NCBI RefSeq assembly: GCF_002217405.1 | Contig: NZ_MUHE01000014.1 | Location: forward strand, 1 to 64,000 | DNA from: Flavobacterium psychrophilum DSM 3660 = ATCC 49418 | GTDB taxonomy: Bacteria > Bacteroidota > Bacteroidia > Flavobacteriales > Flavobacteriaceae | DNA: 64,000 bases | Direction of reading: 5' to 3' | Shown: in pieces, positions 36,056 through 45,508 of the stretch | Layout of the letters: the number at the start of each line of letters is the position of its first letter | Numbering within the stretch: the stretch's first letter is position 1 | The notes under the pieces: generated by a model | Databases searched by the model: none | The model's input: only the letters and a program-made list of their open reading frames with translations | Told to the model about the DNA's origin: nothing | Translations under genes and position numbers: made by a program

Positions 36056-37204
36056 ATGAAATTTAATACAAAAGTTATACACGGTGGTCAGCACCACGAT
36101 CCAAGTACTGGGGCAGTAATGCCACCAGTTTATCAAACATCAACCTTTGTGCAAACCAGTCCAGGGCAACCCTTAAATCCTGATTACGAGTATTCTCGTG
36201 CCGCAAATCCAACACGATCTGCCCTAGAAAATGCTTTGGCAAGTATCGAAAACGGAACACGAGGTTTGGCTTTTTCTTCAGGATTAGCGGCTACCGATTG
36301 TGTTTTGCGTTCGTTTAAAGCGGGCGACGAAATCATTGCGATGGACGATTTGTACGGCGGAACATACAGAATGTTTACTCGTATTTATGCTAATTCAGGA
36401 ATCAAATTTCATTTTGTAGATATGAATGATTTAGAGAATTTCGAATCATTAATTAACGAAAATACTAAGTTAGTTTGGGTAGAAACACCAACCAATCCAC
36501 TGATGAAAATTGCTGATATTGCCGAAATTGCAAAAATTACAAAAAAGCATAAAATACTTTTTGCAGTAGATAATACTTTTGCAACACCTTATTTGCAAAA
36601 ACCTTTAGATTTAGGGGCAGATATTGTAATGCATTCTGCAACAAAATATTTAGGAGGACATTCTGATGTTATTGCAGGCGCATTAATCGTGAAAGACGAG
36701 GAATTAGGAAGTCAATTGCATTTTCAGCAATTTGCAACAGGAGCAACGTTAGGGCCAATGGATAGTTTTCTGGTTCTTAGAGGAATAAAAACATTGCATC
36801 TTCGTGTGCAACGCCATTGTGAAAACGGAGCAAAAGTGGCTGAATTTTTGTTAAATCATTCGAAAATAGAAAAAGTATATTATCCAGGGTTGCCTTCTCA
36901 TCCGTACCACGATATTGCAAAAAAGCAAATGATTGGTGGTTTTGGTGGTATGGTAACTTTTACTTTCAAATCTGGTAAAAAAGAGGAGGCTATTTCGTTT
37001 TTAGAAAAAGTAAAAGTCTTTACGCTAGCAGAATCTCTTGGTGGTGTAGAATCTTTGGCAAATCATCCCGCTTTGATGACACATGCTTCAATCCCAGAAG
37101 ATAAAAGAAAAGAAATAGGAATTACAGACGATTTAGTAAGACTAAGTGTTGGGGTAGAAGATGCCGAGGATTTAATTGCCGATTTAAAACAAGCTTTGTT
37201 GTAA
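36056..37204 (+). CDS. Cystathionine gamma-synthase/lyase-family PLP enzyme
   Basis: The 382-residue fold-type I PLP enzyme binds the cofactor at K197 in HSATKYLGGHSDVIAG. Other signatures are YSRAANPTRSALENALA, FSSGLAATDCVL and VDNTFATPYLQKPLDLGAD. Family members catalyse gamma-replacement (MetB) or gamma-elimination (cystathionine gamma-lyase) in trans-sulfuration. Sequence alone does not separate these two well. It is monocistronic with a strong terminator 25 bp downstream. Confidence 0.9.
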   Translation: MKFNTKVIHGGQHHDPSTGAVMPPVYQTSTFVQTSPGQPLNPDYEYSRAANPTRSALENALASIENGTRGLAFSSGLAATDCVLRSFKAGDEIIAMDDLYGGTYRMFTRIYANSGIKFHFVDMNDLENFESLINENTKLVWVETPTNPLMKIADIAEIAKITKKHKILFAVDNTFATPYLQKPLDLGADIVMHSATKYLGGHSDVIAGALIVKDEELGSQLHFQQFATGATLGPMDSFLVLRGIKTLHLRVQRHCENGAKVAEFLLNHSKIEKVYYPGLPSHPYHDIAKKQMIGGFGGMVTFTFKSGKKEEAISFLEKVKVFTLAESLGGVESLANHPALMTHASIPEDKRKEIGITDDLVRLSVGVEDAEDLIADLKQALL

Positions 37205-37226
37205 AATAATCGACTTGTGTGTTTGT

Positions 37227-37264
37227 AAAAAATGCCGAGATTAAATAATCTCGACATTTTTTGT
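37227..37264 (+). terminator. Terminator after the trans-sulfuration gene
   Basis: The stem AAAAATGCCGAGATT / AATCTCGACATTTTTT has one mismatch and a 4-base loop, followed by a T-run. Confidence 0.85.
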
Positions 37265-37304
37265 ATGATAATTTTTTCAGTTAGAGAAAGAGAGTTTTGT
37301 GTTT

Positions 37305-37655
37305 TTAATTAGTTCTTTGTACTAATGCTTCTTTAGACCATCTTTGTACTTCAGCAATTTTATTGTTAGCGTAATCAACTTCGTTTAATGTGTTTTTATT
37401 CCAAAAAAACCATTTTCCAGTTTTTACGCCATTATTATACTCGCCTTGGGCTATTTTTTCTCCTAATTCTGAAAATGAAACCCATTTTCCTTCAACTTTT
37501 CCGTCTTTATAAAAACCAATTTGTTTTATATGTCCGTTATCATAATAATAAGTGGTTTTAATTAAATTTCCTTCAATTTCATATCTTGGTTCGATAGGTT
37601 GAGCAAAAACAATTCCTGACAACATCAATACGGTTAATAGTATGTACTTTTTCAT
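37305..37655 (-). CDS. MORN-repeat (YwqK-like) secreted protein
   Basis: The 116 residues have a signal peptide (1-18, ending IVFAQ). Three MORN_2-type repeats follow (YYDNGHIKQIGFYKDGKVEGKW, GEKIAQGEYNNGVKTGKWFFWN and a weaker third). Such proteins are often labelled YwqK antitoxin by transfer from Bacillus. No toxin gene is adjacent and the protein is exported, so I do not infer a toxin-antitoxin role. The function is unknown. Confidence 0.8.
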   Translation of the reverse strand: MKKYILLTVLMLSGIVFAQPIEPRYEIEGNLIKTTYYYDNGHIKQIGFYKDGKVEGKWVSFSELGEKIAQGEYNNGVKTGKWFFWNKNTLNEVDYANNKIAEVQRWSKEALVQRTN

Positions 37656-37785
37656 GGTTTTTATTTTTAGAGTTGATAATTAATTTCATATCAAATATAT
37701 AAAATTTTTTACATAAAAAACACAGTAACTTAACTATTTAGTAACATGTATTAAAAATTTAACATTTGTTTTGTTTATTTCGTAT

Positions 37786-37822
37786 AAAAAAACGGCTACA
37801 AGAAGTTGTAGCCGTTTATTAA
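37786..37822 (-). terminator. Terminator after the surface lipoprotein gene
   Basis: The stem AAACGGCTACAA / TTGTAGCCGTTT has an A-run on the left that acts as the U-tract on the minus strand. It lies 42 bp past the stop of the 403-residue lipoprotein gene. Confidence 0.85.
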
Positions 37823-37863
37823 TTTATGATAAAAGAATATTTATCTGTTTTGCGAGTTTGTGT

Positions 37864-39075
37864 TTATGGTATTAAGTTTACACCATTTACTGTAGACCAA
37901 GATCCAGTAACTAATGAGCTACAACCTGTTGCCGAAGCACTAGTTGACCAATTTGTACCTGGAAATGATACTGATATAGATGCTGATCTTCCAATTGGAG
38001 TTATAATATTAGTGTTTGTAACTTTAACATTTGTAACTTTAATTTTAGATGCGTTTACTTGATTTGTATTTGTAGTAGCCTCCTCAATTCTAACAACAGC
38101 ACCTTCAAAAGTAACCGCTGGTGTTGCAGTGGTTGTTAAACCAGTGTAACCGTCTATTATTATGTTGTTAAAGAATCCGTTTCCTTCTCTCTTAAATTGG
38201 AAAGCATCAACTTGATTGTCATCTATTTCAGAACGACATCCAGCGGCTCTTTTTAGAGTAATGTTTGTTACTACGGGATAGTATGCGTTGTTGTTTGCTG
38301 AAGATTCTATTTCCATTCCGTAGTTTCCTTTTCCAGTTTGGTATGCGTACCAGTTTGAATTGTTTTGACCTTGCCATCCGTCTTGCCAGTCGAACGCATC
38401 ATCATAGTTTCCGTAAGAGATTAGGTTCGTAGCGCTAACTGTTCCGCCAAAAAACTCATATCCGTCATCGGCACCTTTGTATGATACTAAATGGTCTAGT
38501 TTTGTTCCAGATCCGCAAGAATAAAATGTAAAGCCGTTATTTTCTTTAACACCAGAAGCTAATTGTGATCCAGCATATTCTACACGAGCATAATTTAATG
38601 AACCCCCATTGTGAGCAGGATTTGTTCCTCCATATACTATATTGTTACCATCTTCGGAAGTAGATGTTGTAGCACCACCAGCAGCATTTATTGGCGCATC
38701 ACCGTATATGATAATTCCTCCCCATTTTCCAGGAATCTGAGATTTTTCTGTAAAAACTACTGGGTTAGAAGCTGTCCCGTTTATGTTTAATTTACCTCCG
38801 TTTAGTACTACTAATGCGTTGTCTACTGCAACAGTTTTGTCGCAAGTAATTGTTGATCCAGCATCGAATGTTACGGTTACTCCTGGGTTTATTTTTACAA
38901 TTCCAACCAAGGTGTAGTTTCCGTATGCGTAAGTAATATTTGATGCAATTGTGCCTGTAATTGTGCCAGAAGCAGGAGCAGCAGCAACAGGAATTGCTAT
39001 GGGGTCGTCATTGTTACTTGAGCAACCTGTAAAGATTAAAGCTATGATGCTTAAGCTAAAAATTAATTTTTTCAT
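37864..39075 (-). CDS. Surface lipoprotein, beta-helix-like, candidate phosphate-starvation protein
   Basis: The 403 residues carry a lipoprotein signal (LIFTGC, Cys at about residue 18) and a short Ser/Asn/Asp linker. A long beta-rich domain follows with parallel-helix-like rungs (NPGVTVTFDAGSTITCDKTV, NPVVFTEKSQIPGKWGGIIIYGDAP, YEFFGGTVSATNLISYGNYDDAFDW). I do not recognise an enzymatic motif. It is encoded downstream of a TonB receptor on the same strand, with a terminator (39214-39244) between. Its own promoter carries three 11-bp-spaced hexamers and a perfect -7 box. The inference is a cell-surface ligand-binding partner of the receptor, induced on phosphate limitation. Confidence 0.7.
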   Translation of the reverse strand: MKKLIFSLSIIALIFTGCSSNNDDPIAIPVAAAPASGTITGTIASNITYAYGNYTLVGIVKINPGVTVTFDAGSTITCDKTVAVDNALVVLNGGKLNINGTASNPVVFTEKSQIPGKWGGIIIYGDAPINAAGGATTSTSEDGNNIVYGGTNPAHNGGSLNYARVEYAGSQLASGVKENNGFTFYSCGSGTKLDHLVSYKGADDGYEFFGGTVSATNLISYGNYDDAFDWQDGWQGQNNSNWYAYQTGKGNYGMEIESSANNNAYYPVVTNITLKRAAGCRSEIDDNQVDAFQFKREGNGFFNNIIIDGYTGLTTTATPAVTFEGAVVRIEEATTNTNQVNASKIKVTNVKVTNTNIITPIGRSASISVSFPGTNWSTSASATGCSSLVTGSWSTVNGVNLIP

Positions 39076-39102
39076 TTTGTTGTTTGTTTTATATTGTTTT
39101 CA

Positions 39103-39158
39103 CAAAAATACTTCGACATACTTTTATAAAAGTTATCTAAATATTATATGATAGTTAT
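39103..39158 (-). promoter_or_regulatory. Candidate PHO-box promoter of the surface lipoprotein gene
   Basis: On the minus strand, hexamers ATAACT (39158-39153), ATAATA (39147-39142) and ATAACT (39136-39131) repeat every 11 bp. The last ends exactly 20 bp before TATTTTTG (39110-39103), a perfect TAnnTTTG -7 box. No TTG/TTTG -33 element is present, and the last hexamer occupies its place. This is the arrangement expected for an activator-dependent promoter. Confidence 0.6.
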
Positions 39159-39213
39159 GTAAATTGAATTAAAACATCAATATAACGTTAAGCAAATAAG
39201 GTGTTTTTTAGTC

Positions 39214-39244
39214 ATAAAAAAAGCACTGAAATTTCAGTGCTTTA
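39214..39244 (-). terminator. Terminator after the TonB receptor gene
   Basis: The stem AAAGCACTGAAA / TTTCAGTGCTTT is nearly loopless, and a seven-A run on its left is the U-tract for leftward transcripts. It separates the receptor gene from the lipoprotein gene. Confidence 0.85.
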
Positions 39245-39264
39245 AGATTTAATAATTTTGTTTT

Positions 39265-42099
39265 TTAGAAGGTGTAGCCTAAATTTAGACCAAAACCAAT
39301 TCCTTTTTTGTAGCTATCACTAATTAAAGAAGGTTCGTTTATTTTGATAACTCCAGCGCTACCAAATTCACGGTTTCTAGAAGGGTTTAATAAATTAGTG
39401 GCAGAGAATTTAACATCAAAATGATCGGATAATTTGCTTCCCCAAACAAAGTCTAATTGCTGATATGGCAATTCGTAAGTGTTGTCTTGTTTGTTTGTTC
39501 CTATGGCATAAATTCTTTTCGAGAAAACAGAATACACTAATGAGATTGTGTTGCTCCATTTTTTATCGAAATCGAACTGATATTTTAAATCGGAATTTAA
39601 AATCCATTTAGAGGCTCCTTGTAGTTCTCTTGATTGATAGGTTTCTCTAGAGGGAATATTGTAGGTTATATTCCCGTCTTCATCTTGAGAATCATAAGTT
39701 GGACTAACTTTAACTTTGGTCGACATTAATGTAGCATTAAATCCTAAAGAAAAATCTGACAAATTTTTATTTATTCTTTCTAAATCTAATATAAATTCGG
39801 CTTCGGCTCCGTAAATATTTGCCAAATCAGAATTTAAAAAAGTAGTTACCGTAGCAGTGGTAGCATTAGATACGTAAGTTCTCTCTATAGGATTTTTTAT
39901 GTATTTTGTAAATATACCAAGGCTAAACATTTCTTTTGATGTTGGGAAGATTTCAAATTTTAAATCAGCATTATAATTATCACTGTTTTTTAATAACGAA
40001 TTTCCTTGTATAGATGTACCATCTGCATTCAAATAAGTTAAAGGAAAGGCTTCCATAATTACTGGTTTTGTATAAGTTTTACTAGTTGCAAAACGAATAT
40101 TTGCTTTGTCAGAAACGCCATATTTTAAGTTTAGTGAAGGCAAGAAATATATTTTATCATATTTTCTAGTTTCAAAAGGAGCGGTTTGCATGCCTAGTTT
40201 CCTAAATTTTGTTTCACGGTTACTTTTCTCTACTCTTAAGCCACCATTTATTTCCCATTTGTTATTAAATTTAAGTAATAAATTTAAGTAACCAGCATTA
40301 GTAAATTCGTTAAGCTTTACTTTGTAAGTCGCATTCGAATTTTCGATATTAAATAAATATGGAGCGTCAGGGCCATTTGCAATAACATCTCTATCTATTA
40401 AATCATTATTAATATGCGTATCTATACTATTTATATTTGTAGTAAATCCAGTTAAATTAGATTGTGTTGCAATGAATCTATAAGAACTTTCCATTGCTGA
40501 GGTGTTGCCGTTATATCCTAAAATTATTTTATTTTGCTTTTCTTTATTTCCAAATTTATAACTATATTCTGCTAATCCTGAAAGAAATTTGTTTCCGTCG
40601 ATAGATAAATATTGATGCGAAAAATTTGTTGCGCCATAAAATGTAGTTATGTTATTATTATTGAGGCTTCCAGAAAAAGATTTTCTGTCTGGTTGGCTAT
40701 ATTTTGTGTTTGCAAAAGAAAACCCAGTTCTAAATATTTGACTTTTATCTTTAGCTAAAGCATATTCTCCAAGTAATTGAGCGTTCAAATAATCAGTTTT
40801 TGTAAGCTGATTGGTTCTAATAATATGATTTGGATCATCAGTCTTACGGTCAACAACACCAAATTGATCTTTTATAGAATTTTCTGTTGTTTTAATATAG
40901 AAAGTATTTAAAGATAATTTGATTCGTTGTGTGTTATAATTTAACCCCAATAATGTAGTTGCCGAGGTTTTGTATAAATATTCAGTTGCCATAAAATCGT
41001 TTGAAAATTTGTATCCAGTAAGGTCATTGTTTATTGTTCTTTCTATTCCAGATTTTACGGCATATTTATTATCAAAATTTAATGAAATTAAGTACGAAAA
41101 ATTACGCTCGTTTTTTAAATTAAATTTTTCTGAATGTAAGAAACCAATACTGGTGTTTAAAGGGCTTTTTGTTTCGGTGGCATTAAAACCACTTTTAAAA
41201 TATTTTCGAGATTCTTCAGTTGTAAAGGTATGGCTGAGAGGAGTACTTCCTACAATACTTGGTAATTCTCTATCCTTTCCATTAAATCCAAAAAAACCTT
41301 TTGTGTTATTGGCCTCCTCTGAAATTAAAAAATTATTTAAATTATTATTGGTTGTAAAACTTGTACCAATATTTAATTTGGTAATACTTTTTGCTCCCTT
41401 TGAGGTTTGAATATTAAAAGTTCCTCCTGCAAAATCCCCGTAAATATTAGGATTGAAAGTTTTATATACATCTATAATGCTTACAATATCTGTTGGAAAT
41501 AAATCTAGAGGAATAATTTTTGTAAACGGATTGTTTGTAGGTGCTGCTAAGTCGTTAATTAATAAGTTGTTGTAACGATCTTCTAGTCCCCGAACAAATA
41601 GTCCTCGAGAATCTACCTTACTAATTCCTGTAATTTTTGTTAAACCAGCTTCAACATCGCTAACTCCTTTTCGTGACATTTCTTGGGACCCTATACTCTG
41701 TTTAATTTCAACAGCTTTCTTCTGGTCTAGCAATAAGGCCGTTTCTTTTTCCCTGCTTATTGTAGATTTTATAACCACATCTTCCATAGTAACACTGCCT
41801 GAACCAATGCTTTGGCTAATTGTTTTTTTCTCATTATTAGTAATGCTAAACAATACCGATTTCGATTCATAACCAAGAAAACTAAAAACAATTTCGTGAT
41901 TTCCAGTCGGCACATCAATCGTGTATTTTCCAGTTGCATCAGTCGTAGTAGCAATTAATGTCCCTTTTATATTAACATTTGCAAAAGGAAGTGGTTCGTT
42001 TTTCAAATCCTTGTCTAAAACAAAACCAGATACAGTAGCGTTTTGAGCAAAAATACTCGTGGTAATTAGTAGAAGTAAAAAAGTAATAGAAAATTTCAT
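39265..42099 (-). CDS. TonB-dependent outer-membrane receptor in the Pho island
   Basis: The 944 residues open with a signal peptide (1-18, ending SIFAQ). A carboxypeptidase-regulatory-like domain lies at about 20-105 (VSGFVLDKDLKNEPLPFANV), the plug at about 110-250 (RGLFVRGLEDRYNNLLIND), and a 22-strand-type barrel ends FGLNLGYTF. There is no SusD partner; the lipoprotein at 37864 may play that part. It is divergent from phoB across a 180-bp region with a two-unit PHO-box-like repeat. The inference is uptake of a phosphorus source or a metal for phosphatases; the substrate cannot be read from sequence. Confidence 0.88.
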   Translation of the reverse strand: MKFSITFLLLLITTSIFAQNATVSGFVLDKDLKNEPLPFANVNIKGTLIATTTDATGKYTIDVPTGNHEIVFSFLGYESKSVLFSITNNEKKTISQSIGSGSVTMEDVVIKSTISREKETALLLDQKKAVEIKQSIGSQEMSRKGVSDVEAGLTKITGISKVDSRGLFVRGLEDRYNNLLINDLAAPTNNPFTKIIPLDLFPTDIVSIIDVYKTFNPNIYGDFAGGTFNIQTSKGAKSITKLNIGTSFTTNNNLNNFLISEEANNTKGFFGFNGKDRELPSIVGSTPLSHTFTTEESRKYFKSGFNATETKSPLNTSIGFLHSEKFNLKNERNFSYLISLNFDNKYAVKSGIERTINNDLTGYKFSNDFMATEYLYKTSATTLLGLNYNTQRIKLSLNTFYIKTTENSIKDQFGVVDRKTDDPNHIIRTNQLTKTDYLNAQLLGEYALAKDKSQIFRTGFSFANTKYSQPDRKSFSGSLNNNNITTFYGATNFSHQYLSIDGNKFLSGLAEYSYKFGNKEKQNKIILGYNGNTSAMESSYRFIATQSNLTGFTTNINSIDTHINNDLIDRDVIANGPDAPYLFNIENSNATYKVKLNEFTNAGYLNLLLKFNNKWEINGGLRVEKSNRETKFRKLGMQTAPFETRKYDKIYFLPSLNLKYGVSDKANIRFATSKTYTKPVIMEAFPLTYLNADGTSIQGNSLLKNSDNYNADLKFEIFPTSKEMFSLGIFTKYIKNPIERTYVSNATTATVTTFLNSDLANIYGAEAEFILDLERINKNLSDFSLGFNATLMSTKVKVSPTYDSQDEDGNITYNIPSRETYQSRELQGASKWILNSDLKYQFDFDKKWSNTISLVYSVFSKRIYAIGTNKQDNTYELPYQQLDFVWGSKLSDHFDVKFSATNLLNPSRNREFGSAGVIKINEPSLISDSYKKGIGFGLNLGYTF

Positions 42100-42182
42100 C
42101 GTAATTGTATTTTTATTTTTGCAAAGGAAACCCCACTAAGTAAAGTTTGTGTTATAGGATTATTACGATTTTGTTTTATATA

Positions 42183-42199
42183 TGTTAACTAAATGTTAC
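42183..42199. promoter_or_regulatory. Candidate PHO box between the TonB receptor gene and phoB
   Basis: On the minus strand GTAACA (42199-42194), a 5-bp spacer and TTAACA (42188-42183) repeat with an 11-bp period. Because GTTAAC is palindromic, the plus strand also reads TTAACT (42185) and TTACTA (42196), 11 bp apart, facing phoB. The minus-strand -7 candidate 20 bp downstream is weak (TAATCCTA). Confidence 0.45.
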
Positions 42200-42279
42200 T
42201 ATATTAAATTTATGTAATCTTGATTTTTTTAGTTTAAAATATATTTACATTTACATCATAAAAAAAGCTAATTTTCAAT

Positions 42280-42966
42280 ATGAAAAAGAAAGAAATAAGG
42301 ATTTTACTTGTAGATGACGAGCCAGATGTATTAGAAATTGTAGGTTATAACTTATCGCAAGAAGGATATCAAATTTTTACTGCCGAAAACGGAAAAGAAG
42401 CAGTTCAGAAAGCAAAAAAACACAATCCACATCTTATTATTATGGATGTTATGATGCCAGAAATGGACGGAATGGAGGCGTGTGAAATTATTAGAAAAGT
42501 ACCCGAACTAAACAATGTTATTATTACTTTTCTTACTGCCAGGAACGAAGACTATTCGCAAGTAGCAGGATTTGATGCTGGTGCCGATGATTATATTGCC
42601 AAACCCATAAAACCAAAACTATTGGTTAGTAAGGTAAAAGCTTTATTGCGAAGAATAAAAGAAGAGGAAAGCCCAAAAAGTGAAACTCTAATTATAGGCG
42701 ATATCGAAATAAATCGAGAAGAATATAATGTAATAAAAGACGGTGTTGAAATTATTTTGCCTCGCAAAGAATTTGAATTGTTTTATTTACTTGCTTCAAA
42801 ACCAGGAAAAGTTTTTAAGCGAGAAGAAATACTAGATAAAGTTTGGGGCTCCGAAGTTGTAGTTGGCGGAAGAACTATCGATGTTCATATACGAAAACTA
42901 AGAGAAAAAATAGGAGACGAATATTTTAAAACAACCAAAGGAATAGGTTATAAATTCGAGTTGTAA
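42280..42966 (+). CDS. phoB: PhoB-type response regulator
   Basis: An OmpR-family regulator of 228 residues. The receiver has D12/D13, phospho-acceptor D56 in LIIMDVMMPEMDG, T86 and K108. The C-terminal winged helix contains RKEFELFYLLASKPGKVFKRE and VVGGRTIDVHIRKLREKIG. The gene abuts its kinase (stop and start adjacent) and precedes the porin-pst-phoU operon, which identifies it as the phosphate-starvation regulator. It is the presumed binder of the 11-bp-spaced hexamers in this island. Confidence 0.9.
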   Translation: MKKKEIRILLVDDEPDVLEIVGYNLSQEGYQIFTAENGKEAVQKAKKHNPHLIIMDVMMPEMDGMEACEIIRKVPELNNVIITFLTARNEDYSQVAGFDAGADDYIAKPIKPKLLVSKVKALLRRIKEEESPKSETLIIGDIEINREEYNVIKDGVEIILPRKEFELFYLLASKPGKVFKREEILDKVWGSEVVVGGRTIDVHIRKLREKIGDEYFKTTKGIGYKFEL

Positions 42967-44031
42967 ATGAATTTTAATTTCAAAAAAACATACAAATTTG
43001 CTGTAATATCAGCATTGTATATAACGATTTTTGCAGCTGGCCTTTTTTGTTTACTCGATTGTTTTTTTATGAAATTAAAAACTAATAACTTAATTTTAGT
43101 GGCTTCTGTATTTAGTATTTCAATTTATATTTTTGCTCTTTTTTTGATGCAATATCGCACCGAAAAATTTATTTATCAAAGGGTTAAAAAATTGTATGAA
43201 GAAATTTCGTTTTTAGACACAAACTCTATTTTAAACCAGCCTGTAAACAGCGATTTGTCTCAAATTACTACCCAAGTACAACAATTTGCAGCCAATAAAA
43301 AACTAGAAATAGAATCCCTAAATGATCGAGAAGAATTTAGACGAGAATTTTTAGGAAACGTTTCGCACGAACTTAAAACTCCCTTGTTTACAGTTCAAGG
43401 CTATATTTCGACCTTGCTAGATGGCGCGATGAAAGACAAGATTATTCGTAAAAAATATTTAGAACGTGCCGAAAAAGGAGTAGAGCGACTTATATATATC
43501 GTAGAAGACCTAGATACAATTGCAAAGTTAGAAATAGCTGAAGGAAGAATCGAAATGACTAATTTTGACATAATAAGCCTAATTCAGGGTGTATTTGACT
43601 TACTCGAAATGAAAGCAAATAAAAAAGAAATCATGCTTTCCTTCGATTCTAAATACCATAAACCCATTATGGTTTTGGGTAACTACGAAAAAATACAGCA
43701 AGTAGTTACAAATCTCGTTGAAAACTCTATAAAATACGGAAAAATAGGTGGTTCGACCGAAATAGGAGTAGAAGAAGTCATTAATAACAAAATATTAATA
43801 AATGTAAAAGACAACGGAGAAGGAATAGAAAAACAAAATATTTCTAGACTTTTCGAACGTTTTTATAGAGTAGATAAAAGCGGGTCCCGTTCCGAAGGAG
43901 GCTCTGGGCTAGGTTTGGCGATAGTAAAACACATTATCGAGGCACACAACGAAAGGATATTTGTAGAAAGCAAATTTCGAGTAGGATCCGAGTTCTCATT
44001 TACACTTCAAAAAACAATTAACCAAAAATAA
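42967..44031 (+). CDS. phoR: PhoR-type sensor histidine kinase
   Basis: The 354 residues begin with two membrane segments (about 12-32 and 42-61) and almost no periplasmic loop, so it cannot sense phosphate outside the cell directly. HisKA has H134 in NVSHELKTPLFTVQGYIS; HATPase boxes are NLVENSIKYGK, DNGEGIE and GSGLGLAIVKHIIE. No PAS domain is evident between the membrane part and HisKA, where E. coli PhoR has one. Signalling through PstSCAB-PhoU fits the gene order. It follows phoB without a gap. Confidence 0.9.
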   Translation: MNFNFKKTYKFAVISALYITIFAAGLFCLLDCFFMKLKTNNLILVASVFSISIYIFALFLMQYRTEKFIYQRVKKLYEEISFLDTNSILNQPVNSDLSQITTQVQQFAANKKLEIESLNDREEFRREFLGNVSHELKTPLFTVQGYISTLLDGAMKDKIIRKKYLERAEKGVERLIYIVEDLDTIAKLEIAEGRIEMTNFDIISLIQGVFDLLEMKANKKEIMLSFDSKYHKPIMVLGNYEKIQQVVTNLVENSIKYGKIGGSTEIGVEEVINNKILINVKDNGEGIEKQNISRLFERFYRVDKSGSRSEGGSGLGLAIVKHIIEAHNERIFVESKFRVGSEFSFTLQKTINQK

Positions 44032-44070
44032 ACCCTTTGTTTACAAGGGCTAAACCTGCATAACTTTAGA

Positions 44071-44126
44071 TTTATGTATAGTTAATATTTGCTTAACAAT
44101 TTAATAACATTACTAATCCATCTTTG
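44071..44126 (+). promoter_or_regulatory. Candidate PHO-box promoter of the porin-pst-phoU operon
   Basis: Hexamers TTTATG (44071), TTAATA (44082), TTAACA (44093) and ATAACA (44104) repeat with an exact 11-bp period. TTAACA ends exactly 20 bp before CATCTTTG (44119-44126), one base off the TAnnTTTG -7 consensus. This matches the register seen at 39103-39158. It sits in the 120-bp gap after phoR. Confidence 0.6.
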
Positions 44127-44151
44127 TGGCTTAAAACAAGACAACTACAAG

Positions 44152-45489
44152 ATGAAAAAACTATTATTACTATTATTAATCATTTCTCCTTGCTTGGCTA
44201 ATGCCCAAGAAATTGTAAATGATACGATTAAAAAAGAGGTCTCTATCGATTCTCTTAAGCAAAGTTTAGACGAGCATACTATGAAATTTGGAGATATCGA
44301 CGAAAGATTAGCCACAATAGAAAGTGATTTATCTAAATTAACAAAAATTAAATTATCTGGCTACATGCAGGTACAATATGATATGTACGATTTTCAAGAT
44401 GATAAAGGACCTGTTTTAGGATCATCAGCACAAGCTCCAGTTACAAATTCATTTCACATAAGAAGAGCAAGGCTAAAATTTGCTTACGAAACAATAGAAG
44501 GTATAAAATTTGTTTTACAACCAGATTTTGCAGTAGATAAAGTTTCTTTAAAAGACGCTTACGTGGTTTTAAACGACCGATGGTTTATGCAAACTTATTC
44601 CTTGACATTCGGACAATTTAACAGAATAAATTATGATGTAGAGTTTTCTTCGGGTACCCGAGAGTTTCTAGAAAGAAGCAGAATGACAACTACACTTTAT
44701 CCTAACGAACGTGATTTAGGAGCAAAGTTAGAAGCTAATTTTATGACAAAATACGAAATTCCGTTAAAATTACAATTGGCAATTTTTAATGGTAACTTCG
44801 GTCAAGGTGCAATAGCAAATCAAGTTCGAGATGTAGATAGCAATAAAGATGTAATGGCTCGCGCAACCTATTCTTTTCAATTTCCAAGCAAAGGTTTGGG
44901 TATAGATATTGGAGCACACGGTTATTTTGGATCAACAAAAGTTTTGCCACAAGCAGTAACAAATCCAGTAACACCGCCAGCAGTTTTTTCTGATCAAAAC
45001 AACAATAATTTTACGCCAGTAGTTGGCACAACACTTAAAAAAGACTGGTTTGGTGTAGAAGCTCAAATTTATTATGACTTTCTAGGCGGAACCTCACTAA
45101 AAGGAGAATATATTTCAGGAACAATTTCGGGAAGTTCAAACCCGCTACAAACTTATACTGCTTTTGGGGCAAACAAAGTCAGAAAATTTGACGGTTTTTA
45201 TCTTTCATTTACTAAAAACGTAGGAAAACATCTTCAAGCAGCCGTTAGATATGATAGTTTTGATCCAAATTCTAAACTCTCAGGAAGCAACATAACTAGA
45301 GCCGATGATTTAAAATATAATACTTGGACATTTGCTTGGCAATATTTTTATGACGAAAATGTAAAAATTATTTTAGGTTATACAATGCCAATTAATGAAA
45401 AAAGCGATTTGGTTGCGGGAGATTATGCAACTATAAATAAAGACAAAAAAGACAATATTTTTTCAATTAGATTACAAGCAAGATTTTAA
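44152..45489 (+). CDS. Phosphate-selective porin-like outer-membrane protein (OprP/OprO type)
   Basis: The 445 residues start at MKKLLLLLLIISPCLANAQE. An earlier in-frame ATG at 44089 lies within the presumed promoter and is rejected. A signal peptide (1-19) is followed by a short coiled coil (about 25-65, SLKQSLDEHTMKFGDIDERL...). A porin_O/P barrel then starts KLSGYMQVQYDMYDF and ends FSIRLQARF. Conserved stretches include FHIRRARLKFAYETIEGIKF and GTREFLERSRMTTTLYPNERD. It is the first gene of the pst operon, 19 bp before pstS, so it probably admits phosphate or polyphosphate. Confidence 0.88.
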   Translation: MKKLLLLLLIISPCLANAQEIVNDTIKKEVSIDSLKQSLDEHTMKFGDIDERLATIESDLSKLTKIKLSGYMQVQYDMYDFQDDKGPVLGSSAQAPVTNSFHIRRARLKFAYETIEGIKFVLQPDFAVDKVSLKDAYVVLNDRWFMQTYSLTFGQFNRINYDVEFSSGTREFLERSRMTTTLYPNERDLGAKLEANFMTKYEIPLKLQLAIFNGNFGQGAIANQVRDVDSNKDVMARATYSFQFPSKGLGIDIGAHGYFGSTKVLPQAVTNPVTPPAVFSDQNNNNFTPVVGTTLKKDWFGVEAQIYYDFLGGTSLKGEYISGTISGSSNPLQTYTAFGANKVRKFDGFYLSFTKNVGKHLQAAVRYDSFDPNSKLSGSNITRADDLKYNTWTFAWQYFYDENVKIILGYTMPINEKSDLVAGDYATINKDKKDNIFSIRLQARF

Positions 45490-45508
45490 TAATTTAAAAT
45501 AAAATTTT

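Noticed and set aside
37305..37655. YwqK 'antitoxin' as part of a toxin-antitoxin system
   Set aside because: The protein has a signal peptide and MORN repeats, and no toxin gene is adjacent on either side.
39265..42099. SusC/SusD polysaccharide-utilisation locus
   Set aside because: There is no SusD lipoprotein and no glycoside hydrolase; the neighbours are phosphate genes.
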